Counted from the first letter of the stretch, positions 9,883 through 21,093 are shown. The stretch is DNA of 64,000 nucleotides from Acanthosepion esculentum (GCA_964036315.1 OZ038510.1:81859980-81923979); one strand, 5' to 3'. Notes: generated from the letters alone by a model not told the origin. Translations and numbers: made by a program.

Positions 9883-10170
9883 ATTTTTTATGTTTATGCA
9901 TTCTTTTTTATAGATACAAATATTTAAGTAAATGCTCTGTTTATAATAAACAGTATTAACAACATTTACCGGTCCGAATGTCTGAAAAATTGTCATAGAA
10001 AATATGCGTCCTCCGACAGGAATCGAACCTGTATTCTATTCATTCAGGCCGGTAAATGTTGTTAATACTGTTTATTATAAACAGAGCATTTAGTTAAATA
10101 TTTGTATCTATAAAAAAGAATGTATAAACATAAAAATGTCTTAAAATAATTGTCGGACTTTGCCCATTTT
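9876..10170. mobile_element. Inverted pair of SINE T2 bodies
   Basis: Left arm (about 9876-9982) and right arm (about 10043-10170) are inverted copies of the T2 body (TTTAAGTAAATGCTCTGTTT and complement). The central 60 bases retain a fragment of the tRNA-like B-box side (CTCCGACAGGAATCGAACCT). The unit could have formed by inverted duplication of one SINE. A further related piece follows at 10187-10260. Confidence 0.85.
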
Positions 10171-10259
10171 ATAATATATATATTCTGTTAATACGTTATT
10201 TTAATAGATACAGTTTATTGAAGTAAATGCTCTTTTTTATTAAATTGTATCTAATATAT

Positions 10260-10745
10260 ATATATATATCTTCTGATAGTGTAGAAGATACTGATCTTCC
10301 CCACATTCTTTTTTTTATTATGTGTGAATTGTCATGCACTCTTGCGAAATCTAGAGGGACACTTTTCAGTTGCCTTCTCCACGGTCTATCATTCAGAGTT
10401 TTTCTTATTTTAGAATTGTTTATATCCTAAAATTTAACCCGGCGAGAAGAGACGTATTATTTCCTTTTCCATGATCAATAGTGCGTAACGGAACAGAATA
10501 GACCGAAATTTGAACTCCGCTCGTCGGTTCTACTATTTGATTTGATAGCCGTTTAATTACTTGCCTCGGCAGAGTATAGGCAGGACCGTTGCTGACATAG
10601 AAATACACCATTTTGTTATAGTCTCATGTTTTTGACGTATTTAAATTTGGGTTACAAAAATAATATTGTCGCTTTCTTCCTATCAAGAAATTGTTTAAGA
10701 AATATCTGTCTAGTGTTTAAATGTAAATCAACAACATTTCATATT
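10260..10745. other. Unassigned sequence
   Basis: No recognised motif; short overlapping frames only. Confidence 0.45.
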
Positions 10746-10749
10746 TTAC

Positions 10750-11900
10750 TTTTTGTATTTTCCGTGCCCCTTCATGATGTCGACGTTTATGGCTCTCCAC
10801 AATGTCCAGCCCTTTGCAGATCTTAATAAATTTTGTCTTTTTATTATCTCTCCTAAACCTTGTTCTGCCATCCATTTACTCAAGCTCATTCTTATATTTT
10901 TTCTATGTGCCATGTCTCTTCAGGACGTTGGCGATCATGGCCCTCCACAATTTCCTGTCCTTTGTAGCTCTTAATAAATTTACTCTTTTTGTTATCTCTC
11001 CTAAACCTTGTTCCGCAATCCATTTACTCAAGCTCGTTCTTCTACTTTTTCTCTGTGCCGTGTCTCTTCAGGACGTTGGCGATCATGGCTCTCTACAACT
11101 TCCCATCCTTTGTAGCTTTTAATATATTTTTTATGTATCTCCCAAACCTTGTTCGACCGTCCATTTACTGAAGCTCGCTATTTAGGTCATGCCTTGTTTT
11201 CCTCTGTCCCTCTTGCCTTCAATCTGTCTTGTGAGTATCAATTTTTCCAAGCCTGTATTTCTCATTATGGGCCCTGGAAGTTTCAGCTGCCTCTCATGTT
11301 ATATATAAATGTCCTTTCTGTTTCTCTAAAACTTCTTCGTTGCTCACGTGTTGGATCCATGGTATTCTCAGTATCCTTCTGTAGAACCACCTTTCATTTT
11401 CTTGAAGACTCTTCATGATCTGTTAGTTGAATGCCTAGCATTTACGGCCATATAGGGGAACATATATCATGTGACAATTTAGTACTCTTCTTTGTAACGA
11501 AATTTTTCTGTTTCTTCATACTTTGCTTAGCTTTTGGAAAGCATCTTTCGCTATGCCAATGAGCCTTTGGATTTCAGTGTTGCACTGTCCATCTTCTGAT
11601 AGAACACTTACCAGATATTTAAATCGTTCTTCTTGTTTGATTTTGGTATCCCCGATTTGTAATTTTGCATATTGGGCTGCTCGTTTTGCTGACAAATATG
11701 CATACTGTATTCCTTCAGTTGATATTTAGTCCTTTCTTCTCGCTTTCCTTCATTAACTTCTGTAGCAGTTCGTTTAGTCTCCCTACATTGTCTGCCTTTC
11801 AGATTATCAGTGTTGAAAGGAGAAAAATCTAAATTAAAAATGGCTTCTTCTCGTCGTTTCTCGTACAGTTTTATGTCTGCTTCCGTTTGCCTATTCGAGG
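10750..11900 (-). mobile_element. LINE 3' end, family E
   Basis: The minus strand carries a broken C-terminal region of a family E reverse transcriptase. Near 11640-11900 it has the post-catalytic RT segment with GIPKSNKKND, then about 11500-11620 SEDGQCNTEIQRLIGIAKDA, then the cysteine-poor connector, then the terminal module repeated three times. Frameshifts and stops occur throughout, so it is dead. It ends at 10750 near TTTTCCGTGCCCCTTCATGA. Confidence 0.7.
10753..11150 (-). repeat. Three tandem 148-bp LINE 3' modules
   Basis: The block GGCTCTCCAC or its variants starts at 10791, 10939 and 11087, exactly 148 bases apart. It is the same module that is repeated in the other orientation at 4416-4830. 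A period of 148 shifts the reading frame between units, so the array was not kept for coding. Confidence 0.9.
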
Positions 11901-11904
11901 ACAA

Positions 11905-12507
11905 AGAGCATGTTTAATCGATAACCAATTGATACATGGACAAATAACTGGTTAGATAAAGAAATAAAATTCTTATCTTCTTTCTTTATCTTTACTGAGT
12001 AGGAATAATCTTGTTATTTACAATCGAGAGACTCCATGATATTCTTAACGTTCTTTCGTAATGATGATATTTTTTTAAATCCAGTGCGAATAATTTTCAA
12101 ACGCTAAATTTGAAGAGAGAAAAAAGTCGCAATCATTTTTTTAAGATTATCTGTCTTATTTGATTTCGTCTATTCAAGAAAAGGAAGATATCAGGGCTGT
12201 TATATTGGAATGCAGACAATTTCAGTGGTGCTTGCTTAATCAGCTGATATGTCAATGAAAGACATTTTTGTGAGGTCGTCGAATTGAAGTAAACAAATGT
12301 TTATGAAAGTTAATCCACCCAAAAATGTAATAAATATCTGCATGTTAAAATAATTCGTTGAAAATTGTTAGCTAACACCAGGGAATGATTTAATAGACAC
12401 TGTGTTTTTTGTTTTTGTTTTGTTATTGAACTTTTAACCGAAGCCATAATTAAAATGATCCATTTAAAAGAATTCGGTAGATTCGAAATGGAAAAACTAT
12501 ACTATAT
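11905..12507. other. Unassigned AT-rich sequence
   Basis: No coding or repeat feature recognised. Confidence 0.5.
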
Positions 12508-12742
12508 TGTTATGGTCCAGGTTAGGACCAAGGAAGAACAACACGAACACAAGAGTAGAAATAACGAAGATATATTACACGGAATAATAATACAAGATGT
12601 GGAAGGTGTTAGTATGACTGTCAGTCTGGTTTGGAGTGAACTACTATCGGCTCGACTCGATTCGTCCCTCTCTCTTGAGAGGCGTAGTATACATAGTGTT
12701 AGGAAGAGTTCATTCTTTAGTTATAGGTAAGGACCCATAACA
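12508..12742. repeat. 235-bp LTR-like direct repeat, left copy
   Basis: Begins TGTTATGGTCC and ends GGACCCATAACA, so the outer bases form an inverted TGTTATGG/CCATAACA pair, the usual look of LTR ends. The copy at 13086-13320 has the same length and differs at only a few positions. The immediate inner flank is CTCAG. Confidence 0.8.
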
Positions 12743-12769
12743 CTCAGTTTATTTACTTTCCAGTTTATC

Positions 12770-12861
12770 TATATATCTATCTATCTAGTACAATATTCAT
12801 ATCTCAGTCCGTTCATATCTATCTATCTATCTAGTACAATATTCATGTCTCAGTCCGTTCA

Positions 12862-12923
<62 letters not shown>

Positions 12924-12951
12924 GTACAATGTTCATCTCTCGGTCCTTTTA

Positions 12952-12997
<46 letters not shown>

Positions 12998-13025
12998 GTA
13001 CAATGTTCATCTCTCGGTCCTTTTA

Positions 13026-13082
<57 letters not shown>

Positions 13083-13085
13083 CAG
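12770..13085. repeat. Compound (ATCT)n minisatellite
   Basis: Runs of ATCT are interrupted four times by a near-identical block containing AGTACAATGTTCATCTCTCG. The repeat fills the whole interval between the two 235-bp repeats. Confidence 0.95.
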
Positions 13086-13320
13086 TGTTATGGTCCAGGT
13101 TAGGACGAAGGAAGAACAACACAAACACAAGAGTAGAAATAACGAAGATATATTACACGGAATAATAATACAAGATGTGGAAGGTGTTAGTATGACTGTC
13201 AGTCTGGTTTGGAGTGAACTACTATCGACTCGACTCGATTCGTCTCTCTCTCTTGAGAGGCGTAGTATACATAGTGTTAGGAAGAGTTCATTCTGTAGTT
13301 ATAGGTAAGCACCCATAACA
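13086..13320. repeat. 235-bp LTR-like direct repeat, right copy
   Basis: Same length, ends and sequence as the left copy with scattered substitutions, preceded by CTCAG just as the left copy is followed by CTCAG. Outer flanks (TATAT before the left copy, GATAT after the right) differ at one base, so a five-base target duplication of the whole unit is possible. The interior lacks a PBS, a polypurine tract and coding capacity. Confidence 0.8.
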
Positions 13321-13468
13321 GATATTTAGGAGACACTAACTGCAATAGGACTTTCGCTCGACACAAACAAAAGATGTATTTTCGGTGCACAGGAATGATA
13401 AAACTGTCCTTGATAGACACGGACATTAAAAGGTGATACGATAGACATGAGCCGGGAAGGTATCCGGT

Positions 13469-14386
13469 CAATTGCTCGAAATCATTTGCTCGAAATCATT
13501 TGCTCGAAATCATTTGCTCGACATTAAATTAATCGAAATCAATTGCTCGAAAAATAATTTCTCGAACTACCAATTGCTCGAAAGGCAGTTTGCTCGAAAC
13601 TTGTGGTTAAAAAATAATAAAACTACATTGTTTCTAATATTTACTATAAGATAAAATAATACAACTTAACTGTTGTTAACTGAACAGTTTAAATTAAAGA
13701 ACGACTACATTTATATGGCAGGTCTTATTTTTTTCTACATTACTTTTTTTTGTCATAGTTTAAAATAAAGGGTTCATTTTTATTATTACTATTATTCATT
13801 GTGATTTAAAAAATATATATATATAACTATTGTTGCTAATATTTACTCTATTAGTATGAAATATTACATGCAACATTCCTGAAATATTCTTCAACATTGT
13901 TTGTTGTCATAGTTTGATACAATATTCTTTATTCGCATTTCGCTCTCAACAAATGTTATGTCAATCACTAGGGTTCGAGATCTTCAAAATTACTGGAATA
14001 GAAACAGAAAACAAATATAGAAAAAAATCAGGAAAATAGTCAGTAGTATTGTAGGTTAATTCAATACCAACAATAGACAATCCAGTGATGAGTATTAACA
14101 ATTAAGGGAATACTGTAAACAAGTCTAATGACAAGATATAGTTGCTATGAGAAGAAAGAGAGGACCACACGTACAGAGAGTAGCCTTGCCACCGTGTGTT
14201 GGGCCAGCCAAGAGAGAAAGTCCTAGAAGACTGACTGCTAAAGTGAGTGTTGTGGCTCCTTTTATATCCAGCCCCGTTGACGTGTCGTGAGACGGCGCAG
14301 TTTACGTGGTCATTCGAGCTTCGAAATTACTTCGAGCAGTCTGCCTTTCGAGCAATTGATAGTTCGAGAAATTATTTTTCGAGCAA
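13469..14386. mobile_element. Foldback-like element with TTGCTCGAAA inverted ends
   Basis: The left end (13469-13600) has repeated TGCTCGAAATCATT units, then TTGCTCGAAAAATAATTTCT and CAATTGCTCGAAAGGCAG. The right end (about 14310-14386) carries the reverse complement of the same blocks in mirrored order. The 700-bp interior has no long frame. Modular, internally repetitive inverted ends are typical of foldback elements. Transposase family unknown. Confidence 0.8.
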
Positions 14387-14389
14387 GAA

Positions 14390-14841
14390 TGGGCCAGCAT
14401 TAAAGAAAGAAAGAAAGAAAGAAAGAATGAACTAGCGTGAAAGAAAGAAAGAAAGAAAAAATGGACTAGCGTGAAAGAAAGAAAGAAAGAAAGAAAAAAT
14501 GGACTAGCGTGAAAGAAAGAAAGAAAAAATGGACTAGCGTGAAAGAAAGAAAGAAAAAATGGACTAGCGTGAAAGAAAGAAAGAAAGAAAGAAAGAAAGA
14601 ACGAAAAAATGGACTAGCGTGAAAGAAAGAAAGAAAGAATGAAAGAAAGAAAGAAATAATAAATGGACTAGCGTGAAAGAAAGAAAGAAAGAAAGAAAAA
14701 AAAGAAAAAATATACTAGCATGAAAGAAAGAAAGAAAAAATGGACTAGCGTGAAAGAAAGAAAGAAAGAAAGAAAGAAAGAAAAAATGGACTAGAGTGAG
14801 AGAAAGAAAGAAAGAAAGAAATAATAAATGGACTAGCGTGA

Positions 14842-14873
<32 letters not shown>

Positions 14874-15060
14874 AAAAATGGACTAGCGTGAAAGAAAGAA
14901 AGAAAGATAGAAAGAACGAAAAAATGAACTAGCGTGAAAGAAAGAAAGAATGAATGAAAGAAAGAAATAATAAATGGACTAGCGTGAAAGAAAGAAAGAA
15001 AGAAAGAAAAAAATGAACTAGCGTGAAAAAAAGAAAGACAGAAAGAAATAATAGTAGACA
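14390..15060. repeat. GAAA minisatellite with ATGGACTAGCGTG insert
   Basis: (GAAA)n blocks of varying length alternate about thirteen times with the 13-base phrase ATGGACTAGCGTG. The long minus-strand frame here (14564-15064, Phe/Leu/Ser-rich) is a repeat artefact. Confidence 0.95.
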
Positions 15061-15079
15061 CCATTATGAAAAAGATATT

Positions 15080-15210
15080 CGGCCACCTCGAGGACGTGTC
15101 ATGGTCAGTAAGCTTCTCTCGCTAGAACAATTACGACTGCGTAGTGAGTTCGATCCTCAATGGGTGCCCCATACTTTCAGCCTTGTGCCACATCTGTGCT
15201 ATGCTTGGAA
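15080..15210 (+). mobile_element. tRNA-derived SINE (family T1)
   Basis: Shows the T1 pattern: a degenerate A-box region (GTCATGGTCAGTAAGCTT), B-box GTTCGATCCTC at about 15147, acceptor-side GGGTGCCCCAT, then the body ACTTTC.GCCTTGTGCCACAT. Better copies lie at 38893-39545. Confidence 0.85.
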
Positions 15211-15449
15211 AATGACTTTGGAAAAAGATATTCATTAGTGGTTAGTAGTGATGTAAGTTTAAATGATGGTTAGGGTTCTTGGGTTAAATATAACAGCCGT
15301 TGTCATGGGAAAAAATCTGTCCTTTTTACACATTTTATTTATTTTTTGTTGCGTGCACTAATGTCCGAGATTGCCGACTTATTTATAGACATTGTGAATT
15401 TTGGGTAGAAAAAGAAAATGTCCGTCTCTTAAACGGAGTAAAGCCCGAC

Positions 15450-15545
15450 ATCAGCGTCAATGGATGGCTGAACAGGTTTTAGGAGAAATAACGAAAAAAA
15501 AAGGTGCTCCATGAAATAGTGGAGAGCCATGTTCGCCTACATACT
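15450..15545 (+). mobile_element. LINE family E 3' end
   Basis: Encodes MAEQVLGEITKK and a GTGGAGAGCCATG block like the 3' module at 4483; truncated. Confidence 0.6.
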
Positions 15546-15659
15546 GGGAGTACAAGGCACATATGAAAAAGGCCGAGAAAATTATTTTTCGGTACCGATC
15601 CATTTGAATTTCTTTAATTCCGACTGATAAAACTTCTCGAAAACAAACAACTGCAAGTT

Positions 15660-15740
15660 CTTCTTCTTCTATGTGCTGTGTCTCTTCCAGACGTTAGCGA
15701 TCGTGACTCGCCACAATTTCTTGGCCTTGTAGCTACTTTC
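15660..15740 (-). mobile_element. LINE family E 3' end
   Basis: The plus strand reads TGCTGTGTCTCTTCCAGACG and then CTCGCCACAATTTCTTGGCC, the complement of the same 3' module as at 11050-11100. Confidence 0.6.
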
Positions 15741-16100
15741 ACTGGATACTAAACTGTGTGAATTTAAGCGTGCTACTCGATTGTCATTTCGGTCTCACCT
15801 TTTCACTGTCGAAACGGTTAAATGTAACCGCCTCTTCTACTCCAACAGCTTCATGTCTTGCACTTCCCATCTGTGAAATTCCCTTCCTCTTACTTGCTTC
15901 GCTGATACCTATCATCTTCAAATATTCAAATGTAATGTCAATCAACATCTGATACCTTGATCTAGTTCTCCGTTCTTCTCTTTATCCTTTCCTCAAACAT
16001 CGCTATTTAATCTTGCTCCCACTCTCTGTAACCCCTCGTGTGCTAGTAGCACATCCGCCTTGCTTGGGCTGAAATGCTTTTAAAAACAAAAAAACAAAAA
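15740..16100 (+). mobile_element. LINE family J 3' end
   Basis: Plus-strand codons give EFKRATRLSFRSHLFTVETV, a cysteine/asparagine pair, then TPTASCLALPICEIPFLLLA and FKYSNVMSIN. A near-identical reading comes from the minus strand at 47357-47554, so these two are close relatives within family J. The 5' end is truncated near a Ser-Ser-Met-like block. Confidence 0.7.
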
Positions 16101-16104
16101 TATT

Positions 16105-16625
16105 ATTAATAAATTTTGTAAATGATCTCTCGTGAACCTTGTTCCGCCATAAATTTATTCAAGTACACGTTTATGCGTTGTAACCGTCTTCCATTCAATA
16201 TGTCCTGTGAGTATCAAATTCTCCAAGCCCTCTTTCCTCATTATGTGTCCTAGAAATTCACTATCACTTTCTGGTGATATGTATAAGTAGCATTTTTGTT
16301 TCCATTTCTTCTACAACGTCGTTACTCATAGATTCAGGCCGTTGTATTCTTATCATCCTTCTGTAGAACCAAGTTTCCGTTGTTTCAAGTCTCTTCTTCA
16401 CCTGTGAAGAGATTGCCCAGAATTCACCGGTATATAGGATGACTGATATTACATAACAGTTCGTTACACAGTTCTTTGTTTCTAATGAAGTTTTCCTGTT
16501 TCTTAATACGTTGCTTATCTCTTAGAAGGCATTTTTCGCTATGATAATACGTCTTCGGGTTTCAGTGTCGCACCTTCGGTCCTCTGGTAAAACGCTACAC
16601 TGGTATTTGAATTTGTGTGCAGCTA
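16105..16625 (-). mobile_element. LINE family E fragment
   Basis: Minus-strand translation gives EDRRCDTETRRRIIIAKNAF, then TNCYVISVILYTGEFWAISS, then VKKRLETTETWFYRRMIRIQ, then IMRKEGLENLILTGHIE. This is the same protein region as 4113-4420, with frame breaks, and it lacks the tandem 3' modules. Confidence 0.75.
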
Positions 16626-17021
16626 AAAAAATTCCAAAACAAATCTTGTCACATGGTAAATTTTACCCCGATCATTTGTGATTGATTCTTGAGTCAACGA
16701 TTTTCCCACGTGAAACTGTCGTTGTGACAATTCGGAGGCTTTAGAAATGACAGGCAGATTACAGATCGTACACGACGAAAGATGGATTAGCGAGAAGAAA
16801 AGAAGAAAAACTGACAAGCTACAACAAGAAACGCACAAGCCAATAGTAAAATCTTTAAGTTAAAGAATATCTAGTTTTCACGTTCGCAAAAAAAAAAAAG
16901 AAAAAAAAAACTTGCCAAAAAAAAAAAATATAAAAAAAATACTTGCATGCGAAAAGAAGAAAAATAAACCGTGAAATTTATCGACTTATAGAAAGACCTT
17001 CAACTATTTCATAAGGTGCAC
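16626..17021. other. Unassigned AT-rich sequence
   Basis: A-rich runs at 16887-16940; nothing else recognised. Confidence 0.5.
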
Positions 17022-17023
17022 AC

Positions 17024-17098
<75 letters not shown>
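17022..17098. repeat. (TA)n microsatellite
   Basis: TA dinucleotide run of about 75 bases. Confidence 0.95.
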
Positions 17099-17100
<2 letters not shown>

Positions 17101-17192
17101 TGTGTGTTTTGTCTTTGTGAAAATGCACATCATTCAGTGTGACTCACAGCAAAGAATGACGTTCAAATGCATATGCAGAATTAGAAAAAGCT

Positions 17193-17268
17193 TCTTCTTC
17201 GTCGTCGTCGTCGTCCTCGTCGTCGTCGTCGTCGTCATCGTCCTCGTCGTCGTCGTCGTCGTCGTCCG
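17193..17268. repeat. (GTC)n trinucleotide repeat
   Basis: GTC repeats with CTC and ATC interruptions. The minus-strand frame over it encodes polythreonine, a repeat artefact. Confidence 0.9.
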
Positions 17269-17506
17269 TGCGTAATATTCAGAAGATGGAAATCCGAGAT
17301 AATAACTGTACGACGCTGACGCGGGTGATTGCGCGAATAGATAATAACGGCCACACATTTCGGAGAAGCACACTCAACGTTGCTATAGAGGAATTCAATT
17401 GAAACCTGCTTCAGTTTTCTTTCAAGCGCAAACCCAGTGCGATGCGCGCGTTCGACTCGTGAAAAAAGCGCATTTTGTTTAACGATTTACACACCAACAA
17501 CAACAA

Positions 17507-17507
17507 C

Positions 17508-17562
<55 letters not shown>
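17507..17562. repeat. (AAT)n microsatellite
   Basis: AAT repeats after a short CAACAACAA run. Confidence 0.95.
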
Positions 17563-17659
17563 CACCGTTGAAATAGAATTAGTTTAGGCTAGAGCATCAG
17601 ACTGGAGGTCGATCTATTTAAAATATAATTTATCTTCTTTATCGATTTTTATTTTTAGT

Positions 17660-18355
17660 TTGGTTTGGTTTGTTTTGTTCTATCGCATATCAACATCATT
17701 GGGTTATTTAATGCCAACATATTTTTTTTTCCAGGTAATATTTTGTTTTGTCAAAAATCTATTTCTGGTAATATTATTTTCCTCAAAAATGTATAGCTGG
17801 TAAATATTATTTTTCAAAAAACTTATACCTGGTAATATTATTTTTTCAAAACGTATAGCTGGTGATATTATTTTTCAAAAACGTATAGCTGGTAACATTT
17901 TTTCAAAAACGTGTAGCTGGTAATATTATTTTTTCAAAAACGTGTAGCTGGTAATATTATTTTTTCCAAAAACGTATAGCTGGTAATATTATTTTTTCAA
18001 AAAGATAGCAGGTAATATTATTTTTTCAAAAACATATAGCAGGTAATATTATTTTTTCAAAAACATATATCAGGTAATATTATTTTTTGGTAATACTTTT
18101 TTACAAAGTATTTCTGGTATTAAAACCTGTTTTTACACTTTTATATTATACACCAGAAATTATGAGTTGGTTTCACGCTCCTCAAAAACCTCCTGATCAG
18201 AGGCCTTGCTGTTGAATGTAATTTATCGTTTTACCCAAGACGCGGATGTAGTTTATCGTCTTACCCAGGACGCGGATGTAGTTTATCGTCTTACCCATGA
18301 CGCGGATGTAGTTTATCGTCTTACCCAGGACGCGGATGTAGTTTATCGTCATACC
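17660..18355. mobile_element. Dispersed repeat R18 with two internal minisatellites
   Basis: Part one (17730-18110) is about a dozen copies of a roughly 31-bp unit with AGCTGGTAATATTATTTTTT. Part two (18215-18350) is four to five copies of a 30-bp unit, GTTTATCGTCTTACCCAGGA + CGCGGATGTA. The same parts, in the same order and strand, recur at 56870-57420 (mainly part one) and 26920-27260 (mainly part two), so this is a family with copy-specific repeat expansion. No protein is evident. Confidence 0.85.
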
Positions 18356-18359
18356 CAAA

Positions 18360-19280
18360 ATGATTATTTTTAGTACTTTCGTCTTTAACTCTTTCTAAAT
18401 ACTTCTTTTTTTCCATTTATTTTACGGCTCACGAAGTTCTAATATTCATACAGCAACCCTTATATAAATATTCGATTTCTCGCAATCAAAGAATTTTACG
18501 ATAAAATTGCGATTATGCGACTTATATATCAATCAATTCGGCTCGATGATTTGACGATTAAACAATGGAAAATCAAAATGGAGGGAAAAATCCCAAACAG
18601 AAGCAGTCCTGCGATAAAACAGCCTCAAAGATAATATGGAAGAAGAATGGCATGAATGTAATAGTCAAGCATTAATATTAATTGCCAATGTTTTAAGTAA
18701 GAAATTCAGACAATCTTAGACTTCTTGACAAAGTAAGAGAAATAAATACTACGCAAAAACGAATGATAATTGACAATGCTTCATCGAAGAATTTAAGACA
18801 GCTTAAGACTTTTAATAATCGGTGTAAAAGCAAGAGTGATAAGATGAAATAAATATTAGTTAAAAATGAATAATAATTGGCAATGCTTCATCTATAAAAT
18901 ATATTAGCACTGACTGAATTTCTGAAATGAGCTAAAAGTATGCTTCTATATTAGATTCTAGTAAAATCGTTTTACTTTTTGAATGACGTTTACCACAAAG
19001 ATCATTTCGTGATCACGTGTAATGTTTCTTCTTAAGTACGGCGTATTGTTTTCAACCGGAAGTCTTGGATGGTGACTGATCTCCAAAAATCGTATAATAT
19101 CAGACAGAGAATAACTTTTTTAGAATATCTGCGGTGCCAAACAATTCCGACTTCTGAAACAATGGGATACCACGCTTTATGACGACTTTCTAAATTTAGG
19201 ACTTTAATTTCGGTGCTACGGACTCCAATGCCTCATAGATAACTGGGATAATAGTGGCCTGAGTATCCTACATTCTGGAA
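18360..19280. other. Unassigned AT-rich sequence
   Basis: A phrase like TAATAATTGGCAATGCTTCAT recurs at about 18768 and 18870, suggesting a diverged short duplication. No gene seen. Confidence 0.45.
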
Positions 19281-19284
19281 ACTT

Positions 19285-19812
19285 CATTTTATTTTAATTT
19301 TTATTTCCTTTGATTTTTGTTGTATACTCATTTCCCCCCGGGTCCCAACCAAAGACCTAAGGTCTGAAATGGCTTCATGAAATTTTCCATTGAGCATTTT
19401 CATATTTAAAAAAAATACCTAAGGTCACACACATTTTACACAGATAAAAATCTTCGTAATGTGTCAGTGGTGTTTGTCAGGACAATTCTTTTGTATTTCT
19501 TTAAAGCATGGAAGAAAACACTTCAATGAGTCAATTGGAACCTTTTCCAATCGTTCCGAGGACTCCAAATACAACTGGAATTATTGATACATTCCTCTGA
19601 CACATATTTTAAATTTCCATTTGTATTTTGATAGTTTTTTTTTAAATCTTCAAAAATACATTACAATTTCCAGAGACTACCATGTAAAAAAGAAAGCAAA
19701 TTCTATTTTTGTGGTCTTTGATCACGATGTCTGGCCGCTTAGCTTTGATTGTTCTGTCTGTGTGTATTGTGTAGTCCAATAAAAATATTACAGGTCCTAT
19801 CTCCGTAACCGG
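19285..19812 (-). mobile_element. RLE-type LINE copy A (5' truncated)
   Basis: On the minus strand this is a decayed copy of the C-terminus and 3' UTR of the element at 19813-20830: it shares the complements of ACCGGGTTATTATT, TTGATTGTTCTGTCTGTGTG, GTTTGTCAGGACAATTCTTT and CAAAGACCTAAGGT. It begins exactly at the ACCGGGTT position, where the (AAT)n tail of copy B ends. Confidence 0.75.
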
Positions 19813-19866
<54 letters not shown>

Positions 19867-20830
19867 TCCTTTGATATCTGCCGTTTACACATTTCTTTCC
19901 GGGTCCCGCCCAGGGACCTAAGGTTAAAAATGGTATCATGACACTTCCCACTGCAAAAAAAAAAATGACATAGATAAAGCCCTTCGTAAAGTGTGGGCTG
20001 TACTTGTCAGAACAATTTTTTGTATCTCTTTGAGGCGTGGACTTCCAGGGATCCCTTCAATCAGCCTACTGGAATCTTTTCCAACCAGTCCAAGGGCTCT
20101 AACTACAACAGGAATTGTTGATGTTCCCATGTGCCACATTTTTGAGATTTCTATTTCAAGGTCCTTGTATTTTGACAGCTTTTCGAATATCTTCAAAGAT
20201 ACATTGCAGTCTGCAGGGACTGCCATATCAATAAGGAGGCACTTATTTTGTTTGTGGTCTTTAATAACAATGTCTGGGCGGTTGGCTTTGATTGTTCTGT
20301 CAGTGTGTATTGTGTAGTCCCATAGAATTGTAACAGGTCCTATCTCCGTAACCGGGTCAGGGTGGTGTTCGTACCAGTTTCTTTCAGTTTCCTTCGCGTA
20401 GAAGTTGCAAATTTTCCAGTGCAGATATTGGCCCACTCTGTCATGCCGGTTTTTATATTCAGTGGGTGCCAATATTGTGCAACCTGATACAAGATGATCA
20501 ATGGTTTCTGGATATTTATCACAGAATCTGCATTTTGGGCTAACACAGTATTTTAGTATATGTGCTTGATTATTTCATAGTTAGAAGCATTGGTCCTGTG
20601 CAGCAATGATAAAACCCTCAGTTTCAGCTTTCAACCCTGCACTACGTAGCCACTGATGGGTACGGTTTTTGTCTACGTCAGCTTGTTTGGTACGGGCAGA
20701 GTATTGGTCATGAAGCGGTTTATCTTGCCATTGTTTCTGTATCTGGTCGGTTGCATCTGTCTTTGCTTTCTTTTTTAAGTATTTTGCAGCTTCAGCCCGT
20801 TTACCGTGCTGTACTTGTATTTCTGAGCCC
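19813..20830 (-). mobile_element. RLE-type LINE copy B, C-terminal and endonuclease region
   Basis: The minus strand encodes, with one frameshift near 20580, a C-terminal region of a non-LTR retrotransposon. First comes AAKYLKKKAKTDATDQIQ, then LRSAGLKAETEGFIIAAQDQ. Next is a CCHC knuckle (CRFCDKYPETIDHLVSGC), then the restriction-like endonuclease: WYEHHPDP, ILWDYTIHTDRTIKANRPD followed by the second acidic residue in LLIDMAVP. The RPD...D pair is the PD-(D/E)XK core. The end is TSTAHTLRRALS. This endonuclease type marks R2/R4/NeSL-like LINEs; the (AAT)n tail favours an R4/Dong-like assignment, since Dong inserts in TAA repeats. RT itself is missing. Confidence 0.85.
19817..19866. repeat. 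(ATT)n, 3' tail of copy B
   Basis: ATT run at the 3' end of copy B on the minus strand (reads AAT). Confidence 0.95.
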
Positions 20831-20837
20831 ATTATTA

Positions 20838-20908
<71 letters not shown>

Positions 20909-21045
20909 TCCTTTGATTTCTTGTGTGTACACATTTCTTTCCGGTTCCCGTCCAGGGACCTAAGGTTAGAAATGGCATCATGACATTTTCCACTGACAAG
21001 ACCCTTCAAAAGGTGTGGGCTGTACTCGTGAGAATAAATTTATTA
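20831..21045 (-). mobile_element. RLE-type LINE copy C (3' UTR only)
   Basis: An (ATT)n tract at 20831-20907 is followed by TTTCCTTTGATTTCTTGTGT and TCCAGGGACCTAAGGTTAGA, matching the 3' UTR of copy B at 19866-19930. The body ends after about 130 bases, at a T-rich run. Confidence 0.8.
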
Positions 21046-21048
21046 TTT

Positions 21049-21093
<45 letters not shown>

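Noticed and set aside
14564..15064. 166-codon minus-strand frame
   Set aside because: Produced by the GAAA minisatellite and its 13-base insert.
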